This document shows positions 7,943-17,900 of a DNA stretch of 40,152 nucleotides, in pieces. A model generated the notes under the pieces. The model saw only the letters and a program-made list of their open reading frames with translations, was not told where the DNA came from and searched no databases. The DNA is taken from NCBI GenBank assembly GCA_937926445.1, contig CALBAK010000004.1:1-40152 (forward strand), in the 5' to 3' direction. Made by a program: the position numbers and the translations under genes. The stretch is from an uncultured Alphaproteobacteria bacterium (lineage in GTDB: Bacteria; Pseudomonadota; Alphaproteobacteria; Geminicoccales; Geminicoccaceae). Numbering within the stretch: the first letter of the stretch is position 1; each line of letters opens with the position of its first letter.

Positions 7943-10900
7943 GTGACCGGGATCCTCGCCGATCTCCGCGAACCGTCACCCGATCCCTTGCGCCGGCGGA
8001 TCGACGCGGTCGCCCACGAGGACGAGGCCGCCGCCGTCGAGCGCCTGCTCGCGGCCCTGCCGGTCGAGCCCGAGCTCCTCGCCAGGGTCGAGGCCCGGGC
8101 GCGCACGCTCGTGGCCGGCCTGCGCGAGGAGGCCGCCGGGCTCGGCGGGGTCGAGGCCTTCCTGCAGGCCTACGGTCTCGACACCGAGGAAGGGGTGATG
8201 CTCATGTGCCTCGCCGAGGCTCTCCTGCGCATCCCCGATCCGCCGACCCAGGACCTCCTGATCAAGGACAAGCTCGCCGACCGCGACTGGCAAGCGCGGG
8301 TCGCGGGCTCGGAGAGTTTCCTTCTTTCGGCCTCGGCCTTCGGTCTCGTGCTCTCCGGCCGGCTGGTCGGCTGGGATCGACCGGGCGAGGAGCTCGCCGA
8401 CCGGCTGGCCCGCCTCGTGGCCCGGCTCGGCGAGCCGGTGGTCCGCGAGGCGATGCGCCAGGCGATGCGCCTGTTGGGCCGCCAATTCGTCCTCGGCCAG
8501 ACGATCGAGCAGGCGGTCGAGCGGGCCCGCGCCGCGGCCGAGCGCGGCTTCCTCTACTCCTTCGACATGCTGGGCGAGGGCGCACGCACGGGAGCCGACG
8601 CGTACCGCTACCTCGAGGCCTACCGGCACGCGCTCGAGGTCGTGGCGCAGAGTGCGCCCCCGGGCGAGCTTCCGCAACGCCCCTCGCTGTCGATCAAGCT
8701 CAGCGCGCTCCATCCGCGCTGGGAGTTCGCCAAGTGGCGGCGGCTCGAGGCGGAGCTCGTGCCGGTGCTGGTCGAGCTCCTGGCCCGCGCCCGCACGCTC
8801 GCCGTGCCGGTGACGATCGACGCGGAGGAGGCCGACCGTCTAGAGCCCCAGCTCGACCTCGTGGAGCGGCTCGCCCGCGATCGGGCGCTGGCCGGCTGGA
8901 GCGGCCTCGGCCTCGCCGTCCAGGCCTATCAGAAGCGGGCGCTCCCGGTTCTGGACTGGCTCGCCGAGCTCGCTCGCCGCACCGACCGGCGCATCCCGGT
9001 CCGGCTCGTCAAGGGTGCTTATTGGGACGCCGAGATCAAGCGCGCCCAGCAGCAGGGGCTCGAGGATTATCCGGTCTGGACCCGGAAAGTGGCGACCGAC
9101 GTCTCCTACCTCGCCTGCGCCCGGCGTCTGTTCGACGGCGGCGACCTGTTCTGGCCGCAATTCGCGACCCACAACGCACACACGCTCGCCTTCGTGCTGG
9201 AGCTCGCCGGTAATCGCCGCGCCTTCGAGCTGCAGAAGCTGCACGGCATGGGCGACGCGCTCTACGAGCGCCTCGCGGGCGAGCGGGCGGGGGTGCCGGT
9301 GCGCGTCTACGCTCCGGTCGGCGCGCACGCCGACCTCCTCCCCTATCTCGTACGGCGCTTGCTCGAGAACGGCGCCAATTCGAGCTTCGTCCACCGCGTG
9401 CTCGACCCGCACGTTCCCCTGGATGCGCTCGTCGCCGACCCGATCGCCCGGCTGCGCGCGCTCGAGCCCAAGCCGCACCCCGAGATCCCGCGGCCGCGGG
9501 CGATCTTCGGTCGCGAGCGGAAGGCGGCGCACGGGCTCGACCTCGCCTCGCCTTCGACCCTCGCCGGGCTGCGCGAGGCCATGGCGGCCGCCCTCGCCGA
9601 GAGGCGCCGGACCGGCCCGAGCCCGTTGCTCGATCCGCCCGCCGATCTGCCGCGCCGAGCGGTGCGCGATCCGGCCGATCGCCGCCGCGTCCTGGGCGAG
9701 GTCGCGATGGCCGATGTCGCGACCGCCGAGCGGGCGGTGGCGGTGGCACACGCCGCCTTCGCCCGCTGGAGCCGGGTGCCGGTCGCGGAGCGGGCCGCCG
9801 CGCTCGAGCGAGCGGCCGACCGGCTCGAGGCCGATCTGCCCGCACTCGCGGCGCTATGCGTGCGGGAGGCCGGCAAGACGATCGCCGATGCCGTGGCGGA
9901 GGTGCGCGAGGCGGTCGACTTCCTGCGCTACTACGCGCTCGAGGCGCGACGGCTTTTGGTCCGACCGCTCGTTCTGCCGGCGACGACCGGCGAGGCGAAC
10001 CGGCTCGAGCTCCGGCCGCGCGGGCCCTTCGTGGCGATCAGCCCCTGGAACTTCCCGATCGCCATCTTCACGGGCCAGGTCGCGGCGGCCCTGGTCTGCG
10101 GCGATCCGGTGATCGCCAAGCCCGCCGAACAGACCCCGCTTTGCGCCGCCGCAGTGGTCGAGCATCTGCACCGGGCGGGGGTGCCCGAGGAGGCGCTCCT
10201 TCTCCTGCCGGGCGAGGGCCCGGTCGTGGGTCCCGCCCTCGTCGGCGACCCACGGGTCGCGGGCGTCGTCTTCACCGGCGGCACCGAGACCGCGCGCGCC
10301 ATCCACCGGCGGATGGCCGCGGCCGACGGACCGATCCGGCCGCTCGTGGCCGAGACCGGCGGCCTCAACGCCATGATCGTCGACAGCTCCGCCCTGCTCG
10401 AACAAGTGGTGGTCGACGTGCTCGAGAGCGCCTTCCGCTCGGCCGGCCAGCGCTGCTCGGCGCTGCGGATCCTCTGCATGCAAGAGGAGATCGCCGACCG
10501 GCTCGAGGCCCTGATCCGGGGTGCCATGGCCGAACTCGAAATCGGTGATCCGGGCCTGCTCGCGACCGATGTCGGGCCGCTCGTCGACGAGGAAGCTGTG
10601 ATCGGCCTCGAGCGACACCTGCGCGAGGTCGAGGCGCACGGCCGCGTACTCTTTCGCTGCCCGCTCGGCGAGGCGCACACCCATGGTGCCTTCTTCGCGC
10701 CCGCCCTGGTCGCGATCGACCGGATCGACCGGCTCGTGCGCGAGCCCTTCGGCCCCGTCCTCCATCTCCTGCGCTACCGGGCGAGCGATCTCGACCGCGT
10801 TCTCGAAGCGATCGAGGCCACCCGCTACGGCCTCACCTTCGGACTTCAGTCGCGGATCGACGGCACGATCGAGCGGGTGCTGGATCGGATCCGCTGCGGC

Positions 10901-11095
10901 AACGTCTACGTCAACCGCAACATGATCGGCGCGGTGGTGGGCGCCCAACCCTTCGGTGGCGAGGGGCTCTCCGGCACCGGCTTCAAGGCCGGCGGGCCCT
11001 TCTACCTGCTGCGCTTCCTAACCGAGCGGACCGTGACCGTGAACACCGCCGCAGCCGGTGGCAATCTCGAGCTCCTGGGAAGCCTCGGCGATTGA
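7943..11095 (+). CDS. putA: Bifunctional proline dehydrogenase / delta-1-pyrroline-5-carboxylate dehydrogenase
   Basis: This 1050-residue enzyme oxidises proline to P5C and then to glutamate. The FAD-binding PRODH barrel (about 150-450) shows LSIKLSALHPRWE, RLVKGAYWDAEIKRAQQ and FATHNAHTLAFVLE. The aldehyde dehydrogenase half (about 540-1030) shows SPWNFPIAIFTGQ with N703, VAETGGLNAM with E804, and FRSAGQRCSALRILC with catalytic C838. The N-terminus lacks the ribbon-helix-helix domain of enteric PutA, so it should not repress its own gene. Short PutAs of about 1000 residues are typical of alphaproteobacteria. The GTG start at 7943 has GGAG upstream. Its stop overlaps the TTG start of a prepilin peptidase gene. 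Confidence 0.96.
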   Translation: MTGILADLREPSPDPLRRRIDAVAHEDEAAAVERLLAALPVEPELLARVEARARTLVAGLREEAAGLGGVEAFLQAYGLDTEEGVMLMCLAEALLRIPDPPTQDLLIKDKLADRDWQARVAGSESFLLSASAFGLVLSGRLVGWDRPGEELADRLARLVARLGEPVVREAMRQAMRLLGRQFVLGQTIEQAVERARAAAERGFLYSFDMLGEGARTGADAYRYLEAYRHALEVVAQSAPPGELPQRPSLSIKLSALHPRWEFAKWRRLEAELVPVLVELLARARTLAVPVTIDAEEADRLEPQLDLVERLARDRALAGWSGLGLAVQAYQKRALPVLDWLAELARRTDRRIPVRLVKGAYWDAEIKRAQQQGLEDYPVWTRKVATDVSYLACARRLFDGGDLFWPQFATHNAHTLAFVLELAGNRRAFELQKLHGMGDALYERLAGERAGVPVRVYAPVGAHADLLPYLVRRLLENGANSSFVHRVLDPHVPLDALVADPIARLRALEPKPHPEIPRPRAIFGRERKAAHGLDLASPSTLAGLREAMAAALAERRRTGPSPLLDPPADLPRRAVRDPADRRRVLGEVAMADVATAERAVAVAHAAFARWSRVPVAERAAALERAADRLEADLPALAALCVREAGKTIADAVAEVREAVDFLRYYALEARRLLVRPLVLPATTGEANRLELRPRGPFVAISPWNFPIAIFTGQVAAALVCGDPVIAKPAEQTPLCAAAVVEHLHRAGVPEEALLLLPGEGPVVGPALVGDPRVAGVVFTGGTETARAIHRRMAAADGPIRPLVAETGGLNAMIVDSSALLEQVVVDVLESAFRSAGQRCSALRILCMQEEIADRLEALIRGAMAELEIGDPGLLATDVGPLVDEEAVIGLERHLREVEAHGRVLFRCPLGEAHTHGAFFAPALVAIDRIDRLVREPFGPVLHLLRYRASDLDRVLEAIEATRYGLTFGLQSRIDGTIERVLDRIRCGNVYVNRNMIGAVVGAQPFGGEGLSGTGFKAGGPFYLLRFLTERTVTVNTAAAGGNLELLGSLGD

Positions 11096-11880
11096 CCGGC
11101 GCAGCCTCGACCGTCGAGCCGGCCGAACTCCTCGCCGGTGCCGCGATCCTGCTCGTCGCACCGATCGTCGGCAGTGTTGCGGGCGCCTTCGCCTGCCGCT
11201 ATCCTGACCGGCTCGACGAGTGGGTCTTCGGCCGCTCGCGCTGCCTGGCCTGTGGCACCGTCCTCGCCGCCCGCGATCTCGTGCCGCTATTGAGCTATCT
11301 GCTCTTGCGCGGCCGCTGCCGGCACTGCCGTGCGCCGATCGACCCGGCCGAGCCCGGGGTCGAGCTCGCGGCCCTCTTCCTGGCCACTCTCGCCGTGGTC
11401 CTGCTCGATCCCCTCCCTGCACTCCTCGCCGCACTCGTGGGCTGGGTCCTGCTCGCCGCCGCCCTGGTCGACCGTCGCACGCTCCTGTTGCCCGACCTGT
11501 TGACGCTGCCGCTGATCGCAGCCGGCCTGGCCGCGGCCGGCCTCCGCCTCGCCCCGGCGAGCCCGCTCGGCTCGCTCGCAGGCGCCCTTCTGGGCCTCGG
11601 CGGCACCGCCCTCTTGGCCGAGGCCTATCGCAGGCTGAGGGGCCGCGAGGGGCTCGGGGTGGGCGATGCCAAACTCCTGGCCGCCGCCGGCGCCTGGCTC
11701 GGGCCCGGCTCCCTGCCGCTCGTCGTCCTGATCGGCGCCGCGGCCGCGCTCGCCGCGGCCCTCCTCACGGGCGCCCATCGGCGCCCGCAGGAGCCCGTCC
11801 CCTTCGGCCCCTGGCTCGCCCTCGGCTTCTGGTCGGTGCTCCTGGTCGAGCTCAGGGGTCTCGATCCCGTGGGGCCGTGA
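11092..11880 (+). CDS. Prepilin peptidase, A24 family (PilD/TadV-like)
   Basis: The 262-residue membrane protein has the bacterial prepilin peptidase layout: a first helix, a cytoplasmic zinc-binding loop with C51-x2-C54 and C76-x2-C79, then further helices. The aspartyl-protease residues are in AALVDRRTLLLPD (D127) and GLGVGDAKLLAAAGAW (D192, the GxGD motif). Members cleave the leader of type IV prepilins or type II secretion pseudopilins, and the full-length form with the cysteine loop also N-methylates. No pilus or secretion genes are in the window. The TTG start overlaps the putA stop (TTGA), so it is translationally coupled to a proline catabolic gene, which is unusual. Its last 29 bp overlap the convergent SDR gene. 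Confidence 0.9.
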   Translation: MTGAASTVEPAELLAGAAILLVAPIVGSVAGAFACRYPDRLDEWVFGRSRCLACGTVLAARDLVPLLSYLLLRGRCRHCRAPIDPAEPGVELAALFLATLAVVLLDPLPALLAALVGWVLLAAALVDRRTLLLPDLLTLPLIAAGLAAAGLRLAPASPLGSLAGALLGLGGTALLAEAYRRLRGREGLGVGDAKLLAAAGAWLGPGSLPLVVLIGAAAALAAALLTGAHRRPQEPVPFGPWLALGFWSVLLVELRGLDPVGP

Positions 11881-12592
11881 AGCGAAGGCCACCGTCGACC
11901 TCGAGCCGCACGCCCGTCACGTAGGGATTGCTCAAGAGCGCCAGGATCGCGCGGGCCACCTCCTCGGGCTTGCCCGGCCGACCGAGCGGGGCCGCCCGCG
12001 CCCGGGCGAAGAAGCGCTCGCGCTCGGCCTCGGGCCAGGCCGCGAAGATCGGTGTTTCGATCACCCCCGGGCAGACGGCGTTGACCCGCAAGGGCGCGAG
12101 CTCGACGGCGAGCGGCGCGACGACGGCGTCGAGGGCGCCGTTGTTGAAGGCGATCCCGACGGTTCCCGGGAAAGCCGCCCGGGCGGTGGCGGCGGTCACG
12201 AAGGTCACCGAGCCGTCGGGCCGGAGGTTCGCGAGGAAGGCCTGGAGCGTCTCGAGGAAGGCCCAGGCTTTGCCCTCGACCACTTTGCGAAGGGCGGCGA
12301 GGTCGAGCGTGCGGAATGCCCCGGCCCCGCCGCCGGTGGCGAGCGAGAGCACGAGATGATCGATCGGCCCCATGACGGCTGCGAGCCGGTCGAGCGCGGC
12401 CCGGTCGGTCGCGTCCACGAGCCGCCCCTCGGACCGCTCGCGCGGCAGGCTCGAGAGCGCATCGGCGAGCCGTAGCGGATTGCGCCCCACCACGACCACC
12501 GCGGCCCCCGCCTCGGTCGCAGCCCGGGCGGTCGCGAGGCCGATCCCGCTCGTCCCGCCCATCACCAGCACCCGTTGCCCGTCCAGCCGCAT
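11852..12592 (-). CDS. SDR-family protein lacking the canonical catalytic Tyr/Lys
   Basis: The 246-residue product starts with a Rossmann glycine motif (VLVMGGTSGIGLATARA, residues 8-24) and ends with the usual SDR segments LAVELAPLRVNAVCPGVIETPIF and TGVRLEVDGG. The Y-x3-K pair is missing. Where a classical SDR reads AYSASKAALDAL, this has GIAFNNGALDAV, placing I147 and N151 at the Tyr and Lys positions. A subset of SDRs resembling the PRK07041 group also lacks the pair (from memory), so this may be a family trait rather than decay. Substrate is unknown, and it may bind NAD(P) without classical catalysis. ATG at 12592 has AGGAGGG 6 bases before it. It is convergent and overlapping with the prepilin peptidase gene and divergent from the cyclase gene. 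Confidence 0.85.
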   Translation of the reverse strand: MRLDGQRVLVMGGTSGIGLATARAATEAGAAVVVVGRNPLRLADALSSLPRERSEGRLVDATDRAALDRLAAVMGPIDHLVLSLATGGGAGAFRTLDLAALRKVVEGKAWAFLETLQAFLANLRPDGSVTFVTAATARAAFPGTVGIAFNNGALDAVVAPLAVELAPLRVNAVCPGVIETPIFAAWPEAERERFFARARAAPLGRPGKPEEVARAILALLSNPYVTGVRLEVDGGLRFTAPRDRDP

Positions 12593-12613
12593 CTCGACCC
12601 TCCTGGTGCGGCC

Positions 12614-12643
12614 CCTGACGGCGGCCCTACTCCCGCCTATGAT
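12614..12643 (+). promoter_or_regulatory. Candidate promoter at the cyclase gene start
   Basis: CTGACG (12614-12619), 18 bases, then TATGAT (12638-12643). The -10 overlaps the annotated ATG codons at 12639 and 12642. If this promoter is real, translation must start further downstream. It may instead be chance. Confidence 0.3.
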
Positions 12644-14762
12644 GCCGACCGACGCACGCGCCAGAAAGCATCGGGGGAGCGCGCTGGCTACCCCGCCCAA
12701 GATCCGCCACACCGCCCTGGCCCTCGGCATCGGCCTGCTCGGTGCCGTGCTGTCGCTCGGCGAGGCGGCGCACCGGGCCGAAGAGAGCTGGGGGCTGCTC
12801 GCCCTCTTCGGCCTGCGCGGCCCGCAGCCTCCGCCCGAGGGAGTCGAGATCGTGGCGCTCGACGAGGCCTCCCTCGCCCGCTTTCGGGAGCTCCCGGCCG
12901 ACCCCGACCGCTGGCCCGAGCCGCTCGCCTCCTGCCAGCGGCGCACCGGCGGACTCGAGGCGCTGCCTTCGCTGCACGGCATCGACCGGCTGCCGCGCGC
13001 GCTGCATGCCTGCCTCGTCGATACCTTGGCCGGGCTGGGTGCCGCGGTCGTCGTGTTCGACATCGCCTTCGGCACCGATCCCGGCCGGGCCGCCGGCACG
13101 GACGCGCTCGCCCGAGCGATCGCCACCCACGGCCGGGTGGTGCTGCTCGCCCGGGCCCGCCGGCTCTGGCGCGGCGATCCGGCGGGCGAGGTGCTGCCGC
13201 GCGACGAGATCGCACCGGTCCATCCGGCCCTCGCCGCCGCGGCGGTGGCGGTCGCCCCCTTCACCCTGCCGCGCACCGGGCCGCGCGTGCACCAGGTGTG
13301 GACCCGCCACCCGGTGCTCGCCGAGCCGGTCCAGCTGCCGGTCCGGGCGCTCGAGGCCCGCGCCCTACCGGTCCTCGAGCGGCTCGCGGGCTCGCTCGGG
13401 TGGCCGGAGCCGCCCGCGGCGCTGCCGCCGGCCGGCCGTCTCGCCACCCGGGTCGAGGCGTTCCTCGAAAGCGACCCCGTACGCTGGCGGCCGCTCGTGC
13501 CCGATCCGCGCGAGCGGGCGCTGCTCGAGGCGGTCCGGCGAAGCCGGCTCGGCCCCGAGGAGATCTGGCTCGACCTCTACGGCCCGCCCGGCACGATCGC
13601 CCATCGCTCGCTCGCCGATCTCCTGCTCGGCACGGTCGAGGGGCGCCGCCCCCTGGCACCCGGCACCGTGGTGTTCGTGGGCCCGTTCGACACTCGTGCT
13701 ACGCTCGCCGCCGACAGTTTCCCGACCGTCTATTCCGACCCGCGCGGGATCGACACGGCAGGCGTCGAGCTCGCCGCCACGGCCTACGCGAATCTGCGCG
13801 ACGGCCGGCTCCTCGTGGTGCCCAGCGAGGCCGCCCGCGTCCTTCTCGTGCTCGCCTTCGGCACGCTCGCCACTCTGCTCGTGCTGCGCGGGACCCTCCT
13901 GCGCGGCCTGCTCACCGCCCTCGCGCTCGCCTTCGCTTACGTCGCGCTGGCCGCCGCCGCCTTCGCGTCGCAGCGCCTCTGGCTGCCGCTCGTCCTGCCG
14001 CTCGCCCTGCTGCTGCCGCTCGCCCTCCTGCTCGGCCAGCTCGCCCGCTATCTCGGCCTCGCCCGCTGGCTCGGGATCTACACGCCACGCCCGGTGTCGG
14101 CCGAGCTCTTGCGCGGCGGCACCGGGCCGGCAGCCGGCGGCACCTCGCCCGTGAGCGTGATGTTCACTGACATCGTCGGCTCGACCGCGCTCGCCGAGAC
14201 GCTCCCGCCCGCGACCTTCAAGGCCAGACTCGACGCCCATTTCACCCTCGTGACCCGAGCGGTCGGGGCGACAGGTGGCGAAGTCGTCGAGTTCCTGGGC
14301 GACGGGCTCATGGCCTATTGGGGCGGCCCGCGCGGTGCCGCCGACCACGCCGCCCGCGCCTGCCGGGCCGCACTCCTGATCGCAGCCGCTCTCGAGCGCG
14401 ACAATCGCGAACGCGAGCGCGCCGGCGAGCCGCCGATCCGGCTTCGGATCGGCATCAACAGCGGCGAGGCCACGGTCGGCAATCTCGGAGCACCCGAGCG
14501 CGGCATCTTCACGGTGATCGGCGATGCCGCCAATGCCGCGCAGCGGATCGAGGAGCTCGCCCGCGCCCTCTGCCCCGACCGGCCGACCGCCGCGGTCCTG
14601 GTCGGCGAAGCGACCCGCGCGCAAGCCGGCCCGGCCTTCGCTTTCGAAGCGGTCGGCGAGTTCGAGCTGCGCGGCCGGGCCCGGCGCGAGACCGTGTTCC
14701 GGCTGATCGCGCCCGGCACGGTGGCCGAGGCCCGGGCCGTCCCGCTCGGCGGTCCGAGCTGA
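12642..14762 (+). CDS. CHASE2-domain class III nucleotidyl cyclase
   Basis: The product (about 706 residues) has an N-terminal membrane helix (about 22-42). An extracytoplasmic CHASE2 sensor follows (about 65-390; VEIVALDEASLARF and AAVVVFDIAFGTDPGRA, then GTVVFVGPF). Several hydrophobic helices (about 396-470) and a cytoplasmic class III cyclase domain (about 500-690) complete it. Metal-binding Asp residues are D510 (FTDIVGSTALAE) and D554 (FLGDGLMAYW), and the transition-state Asn/Arg pair is N631/R635. The base-selecting Lys is replaced by E550, as in guanylyl cyclases, while the second position is Thr as in many adenylyl cyclases. The start is uncertain: ATG 12639 and 12642 lack a good RBS, and GGGGGAG precedes a CTG (MATPPKIRH) at about 12684. 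The next gene encodes a FecR-domain protein, a frequent neighbour of CHASE2 genes. Confidence 0.9.
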   Translation: MPTDARARKHRGSALATPPKIRHTALALGIGLLGAVLSLGEAAHRAEESWGLLALFGLRGPQPPPEGVEIVALDEASLARFRELPADPDRWPEPLASCQRRTGGLEALPSLHGIDRLPRALHACLVDTLAGLGAAVVVFDIAFGTDPGRAAGTDALARAIATHGRVVLLARARRLWRGDPAGEVLPRDEIAPVHPALAAAAVAVAPFTLPRTGPRVHQVWTRHPVLAEPVQLPVRALEARALPVLERLAGSLGWPEPPAALPPAGRLATRVEAFLESDPVRWRPLVPDPRERALLEAVRRSRLGPEEIWLDLYGPPGTIAHRSLADLLLGTVEGRRPLAPGTVVFVGPFDTRATLAADSFPTVYSDPRGIDTAGVELAATAYANLRDGRLLVVPSEAARVLLVLAFGTLATLLVLRGTLLRGLLTALALAFAYVALAAAAFASQRLWLPLVLPLALLLPLALLLGQLARYLGLARWLGIYTPRPVSAELLRGGTGPAAGGTSPVSVMFTDIVGSTALAETLPPATFKARLDAHFTLVTRAVGATGGEVVEFLGDGLMAYWGGPRGAADHAARACRAALLIAAALERDNRERERAGEPPIRLRIGINSGEATVGNLGAPERGIFTVIGDAANAAQRIEELARALCPDRPTAAVLVGEATRAQAGPAFAFEAVGEFELRGRARRETVFRLIAPGTVAEARAVPLGGPS

Positions 14763-14786
14763 GCGGCGCCGTCGGCACGAGCGCGC

Positions 14787-14804
14787 CGGGGGTCGTCGGC
14801 CCCG
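14787..14804 (+). terminator. Weak hairpin after the cyclase gene
   Basis: CGGGG (14787-14791) pairs with CCCCG (14800-14804) around an 8-base loop, 24 bases after the stop codon. No T-run follows. The 234-base gap 14763-14996 holds no gene and probably the leader of the FecR-barrel gene. Confidence 0.25.
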
Positions 14805-14996
14805 CCGGTACGGCCGCCCGAGCGGAGCATTCGCGCGGACCGCCGGCTCGCCTCCGCGACCTGCCTCCGATCCGCGACATCGTCTCGCGACGTGCAGAGC
14901 GCGCGATGCGGTCGGACGCGCACGGCCGTGGACAAAAGCGCCGTTCGGTGACACGGTCCCCTCGCCGCGTCGATCGGAGGTTGGGGAGAAGAGCCG

Positions 14997-17900
14997 GTGT
15001 CCAGGCAGCCGTCGGGGCTCGGGCTGCTCGCGGTACTGGCGGCGGTCCTTTCGACGGCTGCGGCTCGGGCGGAGGACTGCCCGAGCGGACGGACGCGGGT
15101 CGGCACCGTGATCGCCGTCGAGGGCGAGACCCGCGCGGGTAGCCGGCCGATCGGACCCAGCGGTGGCCCGCTCTGCGCCGGCGAGACCGTGACGGTCGGG
15201 CAGGAGGGGCGGGCGGCGCTGCGGCTCGACGGTGCCGGCACCGTGCTGCGGCTCGACGGTGGCACCCGGCTCGTGCCGGAGGTCGCGGGCGAGCCCGGCA
15301 GCGGCCGGGTCCGCCTGCTCGAGGGTCTGCTCTACTTTCTCTCCCAGGTCCGTCGCTCGCTCACCGTCGAGACCCCCTATGTGACCGCCGGCATCGAGGG
15401 CACCGAGGTCTTGGTCGAGGTCCGGCCGGGCACGAGCGAGCTGCTCGTCCTCGACGGTCGGGTTCGCCTCTCGGGCCCGGCGGTTCCGGCCGATGCGGCC
15501 CCCCTTCTGGCGGGCGAGGGAGCGAAGGTCGTGGCCGAGGGTCGGCTCGAGCGGACCGGGGCGCCGGCCGCTCCGGGCGAGGCCCTGCGTGCACGGGCCC
15601 GCGACCGGCTGGGCTGGACGCTGTGGTATCCGCCCGTGATCGAGGCCGAAGCGGCGCGCTACCCGCGCCTCGCCGAGGCCGCCAGGGCGCTCGCCGCCGG
15701 CCGGGTCGAGCCGGTCCTGGCACTCTCGGCCGAAGTGCGGGAAGGCGAGGAGGCGGGCCTCGCCCGGGCCCTCGAGGCCGTCGTCCTGACCGCCCGCGGC
15801 GAGCTCGAGCCGGCTGCGGCGGCCGCCCGCGAGGCCGTCCGCCTCGCCCCCGAGGCGGCGGGCCCGCGGCTCGCCTGGTCCTATGTCCGGCAGGCCCGAG
15901 GCGACCTCGAGGCGGCCGCCGAGGACGCCGCGATCGCCTCCCGGCGGGCACCGTCGAGCGCACTCGTGCGGGCGCGCGCAGCCGAACTCGCCTTCATGCG
16001 CGGCGAGCTGCGCGCCGCTCGGCGCGAGGCGGAGGCGGCTCTGGCCCTCGCCGACACGGCCCTCGGGCGGATCGCCCGTGGTTTCGTGGCACTCGCCGCC
16101 AGCCGGCCGCGCGAGGCCGAGGCCGATTTCGAGGCCGCCCGCGCGCTCGATCCCGGCAATCCCGCTGCGCATCTCGGACTCGCGCTGGCGCGGATCCGCC
16201 AGGGCCGGCTCGACGAAGGTCGCGCCGCGCTCGAGATCGCCGCCGCTCTCGATCCCACGGGAGCGCTGCCGCGCAGCTATCTGGGCCGTGCGCTCGCCCT
16301 CGACGGCCGGCCCGAGAAGGCCCGCGAGCAGCTCGCGCTGGCCAAGGGCCTCGACCCCGACGATCCCACACCCTGGCTCGCCTCCGCGCTCCTCGAGCTC
16401 GGGGCCGACCGGCCGGCGGTGGCGCTCGCCGAGCTCGACCAGGCGATCGCCCGCAACCGCGGCCGCTCGCCCTTCCGCTCGCGCACCCTGCTCGAGCAGG
16501 ACCGCGCCACCCAGGGCGCTGCCCTCGCCCGCGTCTATCGCGAGCTCGGCCTCGACACGCCGGCCCGCCTGCAGGCCCAGCACGCGCTCGCCCGCGACCC
16601 CGGGAACGCCACCGCGCATCGCTTCCTGGCCGACATGTTCGCCGACCGCCAGCGCTATCAGATCGCGCGCACGAGCGAGCAGCTCCAGGCCCAGCTCGCG
16701 GGTCCGCTGGAGGCCGAGCCGGTCTCGCCGCGGCTGGGTTACGGCGACGTCTCGATCGCCCCCGGCGCCGCCGCCCTCTTCCCGGGCTTCGGCGAGTACG
16801 GCTTCGCCTTCGAGCACGAGCGGGTGACAGCGTTGGGTACGGGCCTCGTCGGCAGCTCCGAGACAGTGGCGGGCGAGGGCCTCGTGGGCGCGCTCTACGA
16901 CCGTGCCGCCCTGAGCGCCGGCTGGCTCTCGAGCCGGACCGACGGCTTCCGCGACCACGCCCGGATCGACAACGATCTCTTCAACCTGGTCGGCCGTTTC
17001 CAGGTCGACGAGACGCTCCAGCTCCAGCTCGAGGGCCGCCACCGCGAGACCGCGCGGGGCGACATCGTCCAGCGCTTCGATCGCGACCTGTTCTTCCGCG
17101 GCCAGGACAATCGGCTGCGGCAGGGGTTGGCGCGGCTGGGGGCCGCCTGGCGGCCCGGGGCCGAAACCATGGCCCTGGGCTCGCTCGTGCTCACCGACCA
17201 GCGCGAGGAGAACAGCCGCTTCGGGCCCAACTCCGTTCAGGAGAGCCGGGGCCATCTGGGCGAGCTGCAGCTCCAGGAACGGATCGGGCCGGTGCGGCTC
17301 GTGGCGGGGGCCGGCCTCACCTCGATCGACGTCGACGACGAATTCGTCGGGCCGCCCCGGACTTTCGAACGCCGGGCCAGGAACGCCTATCTCTACGCCA
17401 CGGGCGAGCCGGCCGAGGGGCTGCGCGCGACCCTCGGCCTGTCGCTCGATTCCTACCGCAACCGCCAGCACGACATCGACGCGGTCGATCCCAAGATCGG
17501 CCTCGAATGGCGGCCGAGCGAAATGCTCGCGCTGCGCGCCGCCGCGGCGCGGGCGGTCAAGCGGCCGCTCCTGGTCGACCAGACCCTCGAGCCCACCCAG
17601 GTCGCGGGCTTCACCCAGCTCTTCGACGACGTCAACGGAACCGAGGCCTGGCTCTGGGGCGTCGGCGCCGATATCCGGCTCGGCGACGGCCTGCACACCG
17701 GTCTCCAGCTCACCTGGCGGGCGTCGAGCGTGCCGAGCTTTTTCGGTGACCGTCCGAGGCTCGACGATCAGGACGAGATCCGCCTCGAGGGCTATCTCGC
17801 CTGGCAGGCCCTGCCCGAGCTCGGTATCTCCTTCGAGCCGTCGTTCGAGCGGTTCGACGTGGCGAGCGGCGACAGCCCCCGCTTCCCCGGCCGCGCCGAC

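Noticed and set aside
2101-8106. 2001-residue open frame on the minus strand
   Set aside because: It is antisense to mccB-liuC-mccA, has no domains, and is explained by the scarcity of stop codons opposite GC-rich coding DNA.
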